Source: Novosphingopyxis sp965218915 (GTDB lineage Bacteria > Pseudomonadota > Alphaproteobacteria > Sphingomonadales > Sphingomonadaceae). From it: DNA of 64,000 nucleotides. The first letter of the stretch is position 1. The number at the start of each line of letters is the position of its first letter. The notes under the pieces are model-generated. The model saw only the letters and a program-made list of their open reading frames with translations. It was not told the origin of the DNA and did not search any database. The position numbers and the translations under genes are program-made. The stretch spans positions 2,232,001 through 2,296,000 of the forward strand of contig NZ_OZ244708.1 of NCBI RefSeq assembly GCF_965218915.1, given 5' to 3'. Positions 45,536 through 55,052 of this stretch are shown here, piece after piece.

Positions 45536-48244
45536 CTATTCCTTTTGTGGTAGCGTGTCGCGCGGGCCGAGCGGGCCCTCCCAGGCCGCTATCACCACGG
45601 CGCGCGCATCGTCGAGCGTCGCCATTACCGCGTCCCAGCCGGCAAGCTCGAGGCTTTGCGCGATCAGGCCGCGCACCGGCACCGGCGGCTCGGCGCAATC
45701 GGGCGATACCAGCCGCACGAGGATCAGCAGCCGCGTCAGGAACCGCCGCGCCTCTGCGAATGCCGGTTCGAGGTGCCCCCCCTCCACCAGCGCCTCTGCC
45801 GCCAGATCGAGCTCGGGATGCAGCCCGCATTTGTGCGTCAGCTGCAGGAAATGGATCACGAACTCGGCGTCGATCAACCCGCCCGGCAGCCGCTTGACGT
45901 CGAGCGGGCCCGAGGGCGGCTTGTGCGCCGCGATCTGCCCGCGCATGCTGCGCACCTCCGCCGCCAGATCGGTCGCCGTCTGATCGCGCAGTACAGCCGA
46001 CAGGATCGCGCCGACCGCTGTCCGTGCCTCGTCATGTCCATAGATCGCGCGCGCGCGGGTGAGCGCCATATGCTCCCAGGTCCACGCCTTTTCCCGCTGA
46101 TAAGTCTCGAAGCTCGCCAGCGACACGCAGGGCGGCCCCTGCGCGCCCGACGGCCTCAGCCGCGTATCGACCTCATACAGCGCGCCAATCGCCGTTGGCA
46201 CCGACAGGGCGGCGATCACGCGCTGCGACAGACGGTTGAAATAATCGGTTGCGCCCAGTTGGCGCTCACCGTCCGAGCGGCTTTCATAGCTGCCGGTGAA
46301 CAGAAAGATCAGATCGAGGTCGGACGAATGGGTCAGCGCCCGCCCGCCGAGCCGTCCCAGCGCCAGGATCACCAGTTCGCCGCCCGGCACCCTGCCATGC
46401 GCGCTCTCGAACTCGGCGATCGCGCGGCCCGCCAGCACCTGCGTCGCCGCCTCGGCCAGCCGTGCGTAACCGCCCGCGACGGCCAGCGGATCGACCTTAC
46501 CTTCGATCAGCTGTGCGCCGAGCAGGAAGCGCATTTCGCCGACATCGGCGCGCACCCGGTCCAAAAACCGCTCATAATCACCGGCTTGCGGTGGCTGCAG
46601 CGCCTCCGCGATCTCCTCGATCGACCCGGGAAGCGTCCGCGCGTCCGGCTCCACCAGCCGGTCGATCAGATCGGCGCGCCGCGCCAGCTGGTCGGCGAGC
46701 ACGGGCGTGTAGCTGAGCAGATCGCCGAGCAATGCGATGAGGGCGGGACGTGCCATCAGCAGATCGAAGAAATTGATCGCGCTCGGCAGCCGCTCGAACA
46801 TCGAATCGAGCCGGGCGAGCGCTCGCGCCGGATCGGGCGCGGCGGCGACGGCGGTGAGCAGAGCGGGCAGCACCGCCTCGAACCCTTCGCGCCCCTTTTC
46901 GCTGCGAATCGCGCGCAGCTTGCCGCTACGCCAGCGCCGCACCAGCCGCCCCGGCCCCGCCGGATCGTCGAAGCCGAACGCCCGCAGCGACGCGTCGAGC
47001 CGGTCGTCGTCCAGCGGTAGCGTCGGCGTCTCGGTCTCCTCCCAGTCGGCAAACGCACTGTAGATCGCATCGACGCGCAGCGCCGGCGGCTTCACCCAGC
47101 CGATCAGTGCGTCGCCATCGGCCAGTCCGTGCAGCCGCGCCGCCGCGTCGCGCTCTTCCGCCTGTCTGGGGATTTCGTGCGTCTGGCGGTCGTGCAGCAT
47201 CTGCAGTCGGTGCTCAGCGGTGCGCAGCACCTCATACGCGCCCGCGATCGTCTCGGCATCCTCGGCCGGGACATGGCCCGCATCGCGCAGCGCGGCGAGA
47301 GAAGTGCGTGTGTCCGCGCCGCGAAGCCCTTCGTTCCGCCCGCCATGGATCAGCTGCTGCGCCTGCACGAAAAACTCGCACTCACGAATGCCGCCGCGCC
47401 CGCGCTTCAGATCATAGCCCGGCCCGATCGCCTGGCCCCCGGCATAATGATCGCGGATCGAGCGCCGCATCGTGTCGATATTGCGGATCTGCCCGAAATC
47501 GAGCGAGCGCCGCCAGATGAACGGCCGGATTGCCTCTAGAAAGCGCTCCCCCAACGCGATGTCCCCCGCCGCCGCCCGCGCACGAATGAACGCCGCCTGC
47601 TCCCACGCCATGGCGGAGCTTTCATAATGCGAGATCGCGCCTGCGATCGGCAGCGCGATCGGGCTAACTTCGGGAGTAGGGCGCAGCCGGAGATCGACCC
47701 GGAAGACATAGCCATGCGCCGTCTGTTCCTGCAGCAGCTCCACGATCCGCCGCCCGATCCGCACCGCCGCCATGGCCGGTTCCTCCCCGTCCCTGGTCGG
47801 CAGCGTCTCGCGGTCGTAGAGAAAGATCGGATCGATATCCGAACTGTAATTGAGCTCGCGCCCACCATGTTTTCCCAGCGCGATGATCGCGAAACCCTGC
47901 GGCGTAGCACCGGGCGTGCGTACGGTGATCGCGGCGGCGACGGCCTGGGTACAGGCGCGGTCGGCGAAATCGGACAGCGTGCGGGTGACGCGCGTCAGGT
48001 CCCACGCGCCCGCCAGATCGGCGATCGCAACGGCCAGCGCCACGCCCCCGCGTTCGATGCGCAGGCCTTCGGAGATGTCGGCGCGGGCCTCCCCTTCTTC
48101 GCGTGCCAGGGCCAACGCGGCCTCTGCATCCCCGTCCTGCAGCAGCGCGGCAACGGCGGGGCGCTGTTCGATCAGCCGCGCGAGGAACGGACTGTTGGCG
48201 CGGGCGCGTTCGAGCGCATTGGGGAAGCTGGGGGATTCGGGCAC
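45536..48244 (-). CDS. glnE: Bifunctional glutamine synthetase adenylyltransferase/deadenylylase
   Basis: GlnE adds or removes AMP on glutamine synthetase in response to nitrogen. The 902-residue product has two nucleotidyltransferase domains. The N-terminal deadenylylase domain has GKHGGRELNYSSDID (Asp136 and Asp138). The C-terminal adenylylase domain has GRLGGRALTHSSDLDLIF. Start is a GTG at 48244 (MPESPSFPNALER). It heads the glnE-bcp-DUF455 transcription unit. Confidence 0.96.
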   Translation of the reverse strand: MPESPSFPNALERARANSPFLARLIEQRPAVAALLQDGDAEAALALAREEGEARADISEGLRIERGGVALAVAIADLAGAWDLTRVTRTLSDFADRACTQAVAAAITVRTPGATPQGFAIIALGKHGGRELNYSSDIDPIFLYDRETLPTRDGEEPAMAAVRIGRRIVELLQEQTAHGYVFRVDLRLRPTPEVSPIALPIAGAISHYESSAMAWEQAAFIRARAAAGDIALGERFLEAIRPFIWRRSLDFGQIRNIDTMRRSIRDHYAGGQAIGPGYDLKRGRGGIRECEFFVQAQQLIHGGRNEGLRGADTRTSLAALRDAGHVPAEDAETIAGAYEVLRTAEHRLQMLHDRQTHEIPRQAEERDAAARLHGLADGDALIGWVKPPALRVDAIYSAFADWEETETPTLPLDDDRLDASLRAFGFDDPAGPGRLVRRWRSGKLRAIRSEKGREGFEAVLPALLTAVAAAPDPARALARLDSMFERLPSAINFFDLLMARPALIALLGDLLSYTPVLADQLARRADLIDRLVEPDARTLPGSIEEIAEALQPPQAGDYERFLDRVRADVGEMRFLLGAQLIEGKVDPLAVAGGYARLAEAATQVLAGRAIAEFESAHGRVPGGELVILALGRLGGRALTHSSDLDLIFLFTGSYESRSDGERQLGATDYFNRLSQRVIAALSVPTAIGALYEVDTRLRPSGAQGPPCVSLASFETYQREKAWTWEHMALTRARAIYGHDEARTAVGAILSAVLRDQTATDLAAEVRSMRGQIAAHKPPSGPLDVKRLPGGLIDAEFVIHFLQLTHKCGLHPELDLAAEALVEGGHLEPAFAEARRFLTRLLILVRLVSPDCAEPPVPVRGLIAQSLELAGWDAVMATLDDARAVVIAAWEGPLGPRDTLPQKE

Positions 48245-48304
48245 GCTATTGGCTTAGCGGGTCCCGCCGAATGCTGAAAGGACGGTGCTTTCACCATCCA
48301 ATTT

Positions 48305-48397
48305 CCGTTCGTGCTGAGCTTGTCGAAGCATTGTCCTTCTTTGGTCCAAGCTTACGGAAAAGAAAGGACAGTCCTTCGACAGGCTCAGGACGAACGG
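48305..48397. repeat. Palindromic repeat R3
   Basis: CCGTTCGTGCTGAGCTTGTC and TCGACAGGCTCAGGACGAAC bracket about 45 bases in the gap between glnE and the DUF808 gene. Both arms repeat in the other R3 copies. Confidence 0.8.
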
Positions 48398-48430
48398 TTT
48401 TGGTGGCGGAGGCAGGATATCCCGAAACGC

Positions 48431-49360
48431 TCAATGCCCGCTACGCAGCTTCACCCACAGGCTGTGCAGGCCGACCACCACCGATCCCAATATGATACCG
48501 ACCACGCCGTACAGCGCCGCCTCGCTCAGCCAGCCCAATATACCGCCCGCGCTTTCTTCCACGCCGTGAACGACGCCGTGGATCGCATCTGGAAGCGTGC
48601 TGAGATCGAAGCTCTCCAGCCCATGGACGATGATCCCGCCGCCAACCCATAGCATCGCCGCGGTGCCGATCACGGTGATCGCGCTCAGCACATAGGGCAT
48701 GATCTTGACGAGGCCCCGTCCGAAGCCCGCCATCGCGCCTTCGTCCCTGGCCAGATGCAACCCGATATCGTCGAGCTTCACCAGCAGCCCCACCGCGCCA
48801 TAGACGCCCGCGGTGATCGCGATCGACACCGCGATGAGCGTGATTCCCTGCGTGATCAACGCCTGATCGGTGATCTCGCCCAGCGAAATCGCCACGATCT
48901 CGGCCGAAAGGATCATGTCGGTGCGCACCGCGCCGGTCACCCGCTGCTTCTCCAGTTCGGCGGAATTGAGCGTTTCGACCGCATCCTGTTCCTTGTGGTC
49001 ATTGCCGAACAATTTGTGCAGAATTTTTTCGGCGCCCTCGAAGCTCAGATAGGTCCCCCCTAACATCAGGATCGGCGTAAGCGCCCAGGGCAGGAACGCG
49101 CTGAGTAGCATCGCCACCGGGACCAGAATGACGAGCTTGTTGAACAGCGATCCCTTGGCGATCTTCCAGATGATCGGCAGTTCGCGCTCCGGGCTTAGAC
49201 CGGTGACATATTTGGGCGTGACGGCGGTGTCGTCGATTACCAGCCCGGCTGCCTTGGTTCCCGCACGGCTGGCGGCAACGCCGACATCGTCGACCGAGGC
49301 GGCGGCGAGCTTGGCAATTCCGGCAACATCATCGAGCAGCGCGGCAAGACCCGACGGCAT
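48431..49360 (-). CDS. DUF808 (YedI) membrane protein
   Basis: The 309-residue product has several hydrophobic helices (LVILVPVAMLLSAFLPWAL, LITQGITLIAVSIAIT, GVVGIILGSVVVGLHSLW). It opens with MPSGLAALLDDVAGIAKLAA, the family signature. Role is unknown. The ATG at 49360 overlaps the tgt stop as TGATG, so it is translated after tgt. Confidence 0.92.
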   Translation of the reverse strand: MPSGLAALLDDVAGIAKLAAASVDDVGVAASRAGTKAAGLVIDDTAVTPKYVTGLSPERELPIIWKIAKGSLFNKLVILVPVAMLLSAFLPWALTPILMLGGTYLSFEGAEKILHKLFGNDHKEQDAVETLNSAELEKQRVTGAVRTDMILSAEIVAISLGEITDQALITQGITLIAVSIAITAGVYGAVGLLVKLDDIGLHLARDEGAMAGFGRGLVKIMPYVLSAITVIGTAAMLWVGGGIIVHGLESFDLSTLPDAIHGVVHGVEESAGGILGWLSEAALYGVVGIILGSVVVGLHSLWVKLRSGH

Positions 49361-50493
49361 CAGGCGGAAGCCTTGCGGTAGGACGCGCGGAAATCCGCAG
49401 TGAACACGGCAAAATTGCCTGCTGAGATCGCTTCTCGCATGGCGGCCATAAGCTGCTGGTAGAAATAGAGATTATGTTCAGTCATCAGCATGGCCCCCAG
49501 CATTTCCCCGGCGCGGATCAGGTGGTGGACATAGGCCCGCGTCCAGCCAGCGCATACCGGGCATCCGCAGCATTCGTCCAGCGGGCTCTGGTCCTCGGAG
49601 AATTTGGCGTTGCGAATGTTGATCGGCCCGGCCCAAGTGAACGCCTGCCCGTTGCGGCCCGAACGCGTCGGCAGCACGCAATCGAACATGTCGACACCGC
49701 GTTCGACCGCGCCGACCAGATCGTCGGGTTTGCCGACGCCCATGAGGTAGCGCGGCGCGTCCTCGGGCAGCATATCGGGCGCGAAATCGAGCGTGGCGAA
49801 CATCGCCTCCTGCCCCTCGCCCACCGCCAGCCCGCCGATGGCATAGCCGTCGAAGCCGATGGCGCGCAGCGCCTCGGCGGAGCGCGCACGCAGCCCTTTG
49901 TCGAGCGCGCCCTGCTGGATGCCGAACAGCGCGGACGTGCCCGCCGTCTTGCCCTTGTCGAACGCTTCGCGCGAACGCCGCGCCCAGCGCATGCTCATTT
50001 CCATCGAAGCCTTGACCGCCTCGCGGGGCTGGTCGGCGCGCGGGCATTCGTCGAACGCCATGACGATATCGGACCCCAGCAGCGCCTGGATTTCCATCGA
50101 TCGTTCGGGCGAGAGCATATGCTTCGAGCCGTCGAGATGGCTCTTGAAGCTGACCCCCGCTTCCGTGATTTTGCGCAGCTCCGAAAGGCTCATCACCTGA
50201 TAGCCGCCGCTGTCGGTCAGGATCGGGCGGTCCCAGCCCATGAACCGGTGGAGCCCGCCGAGCCGGTCGATCCGCTCCGCGCCGGGGCGCAGCATCAGAT
50301 GATAGGTGTTGCCCAAGATGATGTCCGCGCCGCTCGCGCGCACATCGGCGGGCTTCATCGCCTTGACGGTGGCGGCGGTGCCCACCGGCATGAAGGCAGG
50401 CGTGGCGATAGTGCCGCGACGCATGCGGATCTCGCCGGTGCGCGCCTTGCCGTCGCGGGCGGAGATGCGGAACTCGAAACGTGGTGGCATCAT
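49360..50493 (-). CDS. tgt: Queuine tRNA-ribosyltransferase
   Basis: Tgt exchanges G34 for preQ1 in the anticodons of Asn, Asp, His and Tyr tRNAs. The 377-residue product has TDSGGYQ with the catalytic Asp and VDMFDCVLPTRSGRNG. The zinc site is CCGCPVC with a later His. The first of two tandem ATG codons, at 50493, is used. queA, the next enzyme of the pathway, lies 2.1 kb further right on the same strand. Confidence 0.96.
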   Translation of the reverse strand: MMPPRFEFRISARDGKARTGEIRMRRGTIATPAFMPVGTAATVKAMKPADVRASGADIILGNTYHLMLRPGAERIDRLGGLHRFMGWDRPILTDSGGYQVMSLSELRKITEAGVSFKSHLDGSKHMLSPERSMEIQALLGSDIVMAFDECPRADQPREAVKASMEMSMRWARRSREAFDKGKTAGTSALFGIQQGALDKGLRARSAEALRAIGFDGYAIGGLAVGEGQEAMFATLDFAPDMLPEDAPRYLMGVGKPDDLVGAVERGVDMFDCVLPTRSGRNGQAFTWAGPINIRNAKFSEDQSPLDECCGCPVCAGWTRAYVHHLIRAGEMLGAMLMTEHNLYFYQQLMAAMREAISAGNFAVFTADFRASYRKASA

Positions 50494-50519
50494 TGGGCCT
50501 CTAAAGGGGCGCGGGGGAA

Positions 50520-50858
50520 ATGCAAACAAGCGGCGGAAGAGCGGTCTTGCGGCTCGGCATGCTGATGGCGACGACCGGCTTGCTTGCCGCGTGCGAGCGC
50601 GCGCCGGAGGGTCCGCCGCCCGGCCCGATCCCCACCGCCTATTCCATCGAACCGCCGGACGAACCGGTCCCGCTGCCGATCCCCGCGTCGCGCGAAAAAT
50701 GCTATGGCATCGGCCCGGCGCAGCATAATGGCGGCGGCGCGAAGGGGCCGGGTACCGCGCGGCTGGATAAGCAGCGCGACGCATGGGTGTTCGTGCCACG
50801 CGGCAAATGCGGCGATTACGGCGGCTCGCTCGTTTCGCGCCGCGATCCGAGACTGTAA
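50520..50858 (+). CDS. Small lipoprotein, DUF2282/bufferin-like
   Basis: The 112-residue product has a signal with a lipobox-like GLLAACER. The segment EKCYGIGPAQHNGG...DAWVFVPRGKCGDYGGSL resembles the DUF2282 (BufA-type) pattern 'kCYGIa.aG.N...aWkyVPkGtC..lGG'. Only two of the usual four conserved cysteines are present, so metal binding may be reduced. A GGGGGAA Shine-Dalgarno precedes the ATG. Divergent from tgt, it probably acts in the periplasm. The family link is moderate. Confidence 0.7.
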   Translation: MQTSGGRAVLRLGMLMATTGLLAACERAPEGPPPGPIPTAYSIEPPDEPVPLPIPASREKCYGIGPAQHNGGGAKGPGTARLDKQRDAWVFVPRGKCGDYGGSLVSRRDPRL

Positions 50859-50925
50859 AGCCATTCATTTTTCGGTCAGTTACGGGGGGTTAGGAGCGCC
50901 GCGAACTCCCGAAAAGGACACCTTC

Positions 50926-51447
50926 ATGATCGCCCGCCTTGCCCTGATCGCCGCGATGCTCGCCTTCCCCGCCGCCGTGACGGCGCAAACCGCATCGTCC
51001 CGGCCCTGCATCACGCCCGATCAAAACGAGGCGGTGACCGCCTATGTCATGCCATCGCTGGCGACCGAAATGGCCCGCAAATGCGCTCCCGTGGTCGGGG
51101 CCAACGCCTATCTGGTGACCAACGCGCAGCGGCTGTCGCAGAAATGGCAGGCGGGCGCCGACCGTGCCTGGCCGGCCGCGCGGACCGTGGTGACCAAGCT
51201 CGCCGGCATCCCGCTCGCGCCCGGCAGCGGCGGCGACGGCTTTGCCAAAATGGTGCTGGCGCCCGCGCTGGCGGGCAAGATCGCCTATGAGATGGATGCG
51301 CAGGCCTGCTCGGTGACCGACCGGCTGCTGCAGCAACTGGAACCGCTTCCCGCGAAGAACCTCGCCTCGGTGCTGGCGCTGATGCTGGAAGTCGGCGCCG
51401 GGCAACAAGCGGAGATACCGTACCGCGTCTGCCGCAACGAGGGTTAG
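50926..51447 (+). CDS. Secreted protein of unknown function
   Basis: The 173-residue product has a signal peptide (MIARLALIAAMLAFPAAV to VTAQ) and four or more cysteines in the mature part (SRPCITPD, ARKCAPVV, AQACSVTD, YRVCRNEG). These may form disulfides in the periplasm. The mid part is mostly helical. The Shine-Dalgarno AAAAGGA stands before the ATG. No family is recognised. Confidence 0.75.
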   Translation: MIARLALIAAMLAFPAAVTAQTASSRPCITPDQNEAVTAYVMPSLATEMARKCAPVVGANAYLVTNAQRLSQKWQAGADRAWPAARTVVTKLAGIPLAPGSGGDGFAKMVLAPALAGKIAYEMDAQACSVTDRLLQQLEPLPAKNLASVLALMLEVGAGQQAEIPYRVCRNEG

Positions 51448-51454
51448 GCCGCGC

Positions 51455-52381
51455 TCAAACGCAATTGTCGTCGTGCAGCAGACAGGGCACGTCGTCGCTC
51501 ACCTCGATCTGCAGCGTGACATGCTCGATGCCGTGATGGTGGGCGAGTTTGCGCTGCATTTCCAATAGAAACGCATCGCCGGGATGACCGCCCGGCATCA
51601 CCAGATGCGCGGTCAGCGCGGCCTCTGTGGTGCTCATCGGCCAGATGTGCAGATCGTGAACGCGCGACACGCCCGCCTGCCCTTCCAGCATCTCCCGCAC
51701 AGCGCCGGGATCGATCTCGCGCGGCACCGCGCTGAGCGCCATCGCCACCGATTCGCGCAGCAGCCCCCACGTGCTCCACAGGATCACCGCCACCACCAGC
51801 AGGCTGACCAGCGGATCGATCCATAAAGCGCCGGTGACGAGGATCAGCCCACCTGCAATTACGACACCTGCCGAAACGGCGGCATCGGCGGCCATGTGGA
51901 GATAGGCGCCGCGGATATTGACGTCGCTCTTGCGTCCGCGCGCGAACAGCATCGCCGTGGCGCCATTCACGAAGATGCCGATGCCCGCCACGATCATCAC
52001 GGTCACGCCGGGTACCGGCTGCGGATCGGAAAAGCGCTGGACAGCCTCCAGCGTAATCGCGCCGACCGCGACCATCAGCAGCAGCCCGTTGGCGATGGCG
52101 GCCAGGATCGACGAGCCGCGCAGCCCGTAGGTGAAGCGCTCGGACGGCGGGCGCTTGGCCAGTTCCGCCGCGCCCCAGGCGATCAGCAGGCCGAGCACAT
52201 CGGACAGGTTATGCCCGGCATCGGCGAGCAGCGCGACCGAGCCGGTCCACAGCCCCGCCCCGCCCTCCAGCGCGACGAATGACAGGTTGAGCGCGGTGCC
52301 GATGGCAAAGGCGCGGCCGAAATCGGCCGGAGCATGGCTGTGCCCGGGCGCGCTGTGGGAATGATCGTGCGATTCGCTCAC
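51455..52381 (-). CDS. Cation diffusion facilitator (CzcD-like)
   Basis: CDF exporters move Zn, Co or Cd out of the cytoplasm against protons. The 308-residue product has an N-terminal His-rich HDHSHSAPGHSHAP and six predicted helices. The two metal sites are DAGHNLSD in helix 2 and HMAADA in helix 5. A cytoplasmic domain with HDLHIWPMSTTE follows. It ends CLLHDDNCV, with a late Cys/His cluster that may sense metal. The specific metal is not determined by sequence. Confidence 0.94.
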   Translation of the reverse strand: MSESHDHSHSAPGHSHAPADFGRAFAIGTALNLSFVALEGGAGLWTGSVALLADAGHNLSDVLGLLIAWGAAELAKRPPSERFTYGLRGSSILAAIANGLLLMVAVGAITLEAVQRFSDPQPVPGVTVMIVAGIGIFVNGATAMLFARGRKSDVNIRGAYLHMAADAAVSAGVVIAGGLILVTGALWIDPLVSLLVVAVILWSTWGLLRESVAMALSAVPREIDPGAVREMLEGQAGVSRVHDLHIWPMSTTEAALTAHLVMPGGHPGDAFLLEMQRKLAHHHGIEHVTLQIEVSDDVPCLLHDDNCV

Positions 52382-52456
52382 GATCCGCGCTTAGCGGACG
52401 CGGCAAAGGATATGCTAGGACTTCGGGCGATCAAAACCATCCTGCCACAAATCCGT

Positions 52457-52537
52457 CAGTCCTGAGCCTGTCGAAGGGCGTTTATCGAGCGTATATTGTG
52501 CCATCCGGATAAGCGTCCTTCGACAGGCTCAGGACTG
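52457..52537. repeat. Palindromic repeat R3
   Basis: CAGTCCTGAGCCTGTCGAAG and CTTCGACAGGCTCAGGACTG are exact inverted arms of 20 bases around about 40 bases. It lies in the gap between the CDF gene and queA. This is the most perfect R3 copy in the window. Confidence 0.85.
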
Positions 52538-52562
52538 CGGACTTTTTTCAAAGCTTCGGGAA

Positions 52563-53591
52563 TCAACCCGGCAACAGCAAACTCGCATCGCCATAGCTGT
52601 AGAAGCGATATTCGTCCGCGATCGCATGGGCATAGGCCGCCTGCATCCGATCACGCCCCATCAGCGCGCCGACCAGCATGAACAAGGTCGATCGGGGCAG
52701 ATGGAAATTGGTCATGAGGCCGTCGATCGCGCGGAAGCGGTAGCCGGGCATAATGAAGATTGCGGTGTCGTCCTCGAACGGCTGGATCACGCCGTTTACA
52801 TCAGCCGCGCTTTCGAGCAGGCGCAGGACGGTGGTGCCGACTGCGATCAACCGCCCGCCATTCTTGCGAACCGCATTCAGCCGGTCGGCGGTGGCGGCTT
52901 CGATGCGGCCCCATTCGCTGTGCATCCGGTGCGCGTCGGTGTCCTCTGCCTTGACCGGCAGGAAGGTACCCGCGCCCACATGCAGGGTGAGTGTTTCCGT
53001 CGCAATGCCAACGGTTTGCAGCATGTTCATGAGACTGGGCGTGAAATGCAGCGCGGCGGTCGGCGCGGCCACCGCGCCTTTTTCCCGCGCGAACATGGTC
53101 TGGTAATCTTCGGCATCGCGCTCGTCGATTTCGCGCCTGGCCGCGATATAGGGCGGCAGCGGCATGGTGCCCGCGCGCTCGATCAGCGTCTCGACCGGCT
53201 CCTCGCCCTCGAACGCCAGCACGAAGCTGCCGTCGTCGAGCCGCTGCTCGGCGATGGCGGTCACGCCCTCCCCGAAATCCACGCGCTCGCCCGGCCGCAG
53301 CCGCTTGGCGTTGCGTACGAACGCCTGCCAGCGGCGCAGATCGATGCGCTTGTGGAGCGTGGCGCCGATACTGGCATCGCCGCGGCGTCCCTCGAGTTGC
53401 GCCGGAATGACGCGGGTGTCATTAAACACCAGCACGTCGCCCGCCCGCAGCAGCGACGGCAGGTCGCGCATCATGCGATCCGCCATGCCCTCGCCATCGA
53501 CCAGCAGCAGCCGCGCCGAATCGCGCGGGTTTGCGGGCCGCAGCGCGATGCGTTCAGGCGGCAGCTCGAAATCGAACAGGTCGACCCGCAT
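52563..53591 (-). CDS. queA: S-adenosylmethionine:tRNA ribosyltransferase-isomerase
   Basis: QueA turns preQ1 in tRNA to epoxyqueuosine. The 342-residue product has VFNDTRVIPAQLEG, PPYIAARREIDERDAEDYQTMFA, APTAALHFTPSLM and LHVGAGTFLPVK. All are diagnostic and the length is right. It lies 23 bases after the cyclophilin gene on the same strand. Confidence 0.97.
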   Translation of the reverse strand: MRVDLFDFELPPERIALRPANPRDSARLLLVDGEGMADRMMRDLPSLLRAGDVLVFNDTRVIPAQLEGRRGDASIGATLHKRIDLRRWQAFVRNAKRLRPGERVDFGEGVTAIAEQRLDDGSFVLAFEGEEPVETLIERAGTMPLPPYIAARREIDERDAEDYQTMFAREKGAVAAPTAALHFTPSLMNMLQTVGIATETLTLHVGAGTFLPVKAEDTDAHRMHSEWGRIEAATADRLNAVRKNGGRLIAVGTTVLRLLESAADVNGVIQPFEDDTAIFIMPGYRFRAIDGLMTNFHLPRSTLFMLVGALMGRDRMQAAYAHAIADEYRFYSYGDASLLLPG

Positions 53592-53614
53592 GGGACGCTC
53601 CCGGCAGCGCCGAG

Positions 53615-54301
53615 TTACTGATCTTGGGGGGCGGGCGGCTCGATCGGCGCATTCAGATCGCCCTCGGGAAGCGGCGGCGTGGCGCCCTGATTGGCAGCGG
53701 TCAGGCGCGCCTTGGCGGCGGCATAATCGGGCTCGGGCTTGGGCGCATCGCCGAGCGAAGCCTGCAGGATCACGTCCGGATTGGCCGGCGGTTCGCCGCG
53801 CGCGATCGCATCGACATATTCCATGCCGGAGGCGACGCGGCCGAAGATCGTGTATTTGTTGTCGAGCTTGAAATTGGGCTGCAGCACGATGAAGAACTGG
53901 CTGTTGGCGCTGTTCTCGCTCTCGGCGCGCGCCATCGACAGCGTGCCGCGCAGATGCGGCAATTTGCTGAATTCCTGCGTCAGATCGGGAAGGTCGGATC
54001 CGCCGGTGCCCGTGCCGGTCGGATCGCCGGTCTGCGCCATAAAGCCCTCGATCACCCGGTGGAACTTCACGCCGTCGTAAAAACCCTGTCGTGCCAATGT
54101 CTTGATGCGCTCGACATGACCCGGCGCCACGGTGGGATAGAGCCGGATCGTCACCCGCCCGCCGGTCGACAGGTCCAGATACAGCACATTGCTGAGATCG
54201 GGATCGGGCACGGCGGTATCGACGGTGCCCGCCGTCTGGGCATGCGCCGCGACGCCGAGCACCAGCGCGAGAAGAAAAGCGAAAAGGCTGGCGATACGCA
54301 T
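53615..54301 (-). CDS. Secreted cyclophilin-type peptidyl-prolyl isomerase
   Basis: The 228-residue product has a signal peptide (MRIASLFAFLLALVLGVAAH then AQT) and a cyclophilin domain. Motifs are YDGVKFHRVIEGFMAQTGDP, GTLSMARAESENSANSQFFIV and YTIFGRVASGMEYVD. The Pro/Ala-rich C-terminal tail is extra. It should act on envelope proteins. The ATG at 54301 is chosen at the signal peptide. Confidence 0.93.
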   Translation of the reverse strand: MRIASLFAFLLALVLGVAAHAQTAGTVDTAVPDPDLSNVLYLDLSTGGRVTIRLYPTVAPGHVERIKTLARQGFYDGVKFHRVIEGFMAQTGDPTGTGTGGSDLPDLTQEFSKLPHLRGTLSMARAESENSANSQFFIVLQPNFKLDNKYTIFGRVASGMEYVDAIARGEPPANPDVILQASLGDAPKPEPDYAAAKARLTAANQGATPPLPEGDLNAPIEPPAPQDQ

Positions 54302-54438
54302 CGGTGGCTGTCCTGTGTGACCCGTGAACCTTGCGCCTCTAGCGAATAGGGCTGGCCGTGTCATGAACGAAGAATTGGGCGAGCACCGGGTCGGGAACGA
54401 TCCGATCACCAACTCCCGTTTGCTTTACCAAGAAACAG

Positions 54439-54532
54439 CGTCATCCCGGGCTTGATCCGGGATCCAGGGCGAGATGGCACTGCCGCTGCAGTCTGGATTC
54501 CGGATCAAGTCCGGAATGACGAATTTTTCGAA
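54439..54532. repeat. REP-like palindrome, family R1
   Basis: CGTCATCCCGGGCTTGATCC and the inverse GGATCAAGTCCGGAATGACG bracket about 50 bases. It fills much of the gap between the cyclophilin gene and coaD. Confidence 0.85.
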
Positions 54533-54534
54533 TC

Positions 54535-55038
54535 TCAGTCCTGCACACGTATTTTTTCTATCCGCGCCACCACTTCCTCGCGCACCGCGGGCGTCACGAA
54601 TTTCGCGATATCCCCCTCGAACATCGCGATCTCCTTGACCAGCCGGGACGCGATCGGCTGCAGCGAGACGTCGGCCATCAGGAACACGGTTTCGATGCGA
54701 TCGTTCAGTTGCTGGTTCATCCCCGCCATCTGATATTCATATTCGAAATCGGCGACCGCGCGCAGGCCGCGGACGATCACCGACGCGCCGACCTCCTCGG
54801 CGAAATGCATCAGCAGGTTGCCGAAGCTCACCACCTCGATCGCGGTGCCTTGGATGCCCGCCACCTCGCGCCGCACCATCGCCATGCGCTCGTCGACATC
54901 GAACATCGGGTTCTTTGACGGGTTGGTGGTGACGCCGATCACCAGCCTGTCGACCAGCTTCGCGCCGCGCCGGATAATGTCCATGTGGCCCAGGGTGATC
55001 GGGTCGAACGTCCCCGGATAGATGCCGATTCGCTGCAT
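54535..55038 (-). CDS. coaD: Pantetheine-phosphate adenylyltransferase
   Basis: CoaD makes dephospho-CoA. The 167-residue product has the nucleotidyltransferase signature GIYPGTFDPITLGHMDI (T-x-G-H) and the VIVRGLRAVADFEYE block. It lies 14 bases after ispA. CoA is also needed for the acyl-chain biosynthesis feeding the sphingolipid genes, though no direct link is implied. Confidence 0.97.
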   Translation of the reverse strand: MQRIGIYPGTFDPITLGHMDIIRRGAKLVDRLVIGVTTNPSKNPMFDVDERMAMVRREVAGIQGTAIEVVSFGNLLMHFAEEVGASVIVRGLRAVADFEYEYQMAGMNQQLNDRIETVFLMADVSLQPIASRLVKEIAMFEGDIAKFVTPAVREEVVARIEKIRVQD

Positions 55039-55052
55039 GCCCCGTCTCTCCT

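Noticed and set aside
44439..45830. 463-codon minus-strand frame suggesting a fusion protein
   Set aside because: Only the part from 45080 downward is DUF455. The rest runs antisense or out of frame through bcp and glnE.
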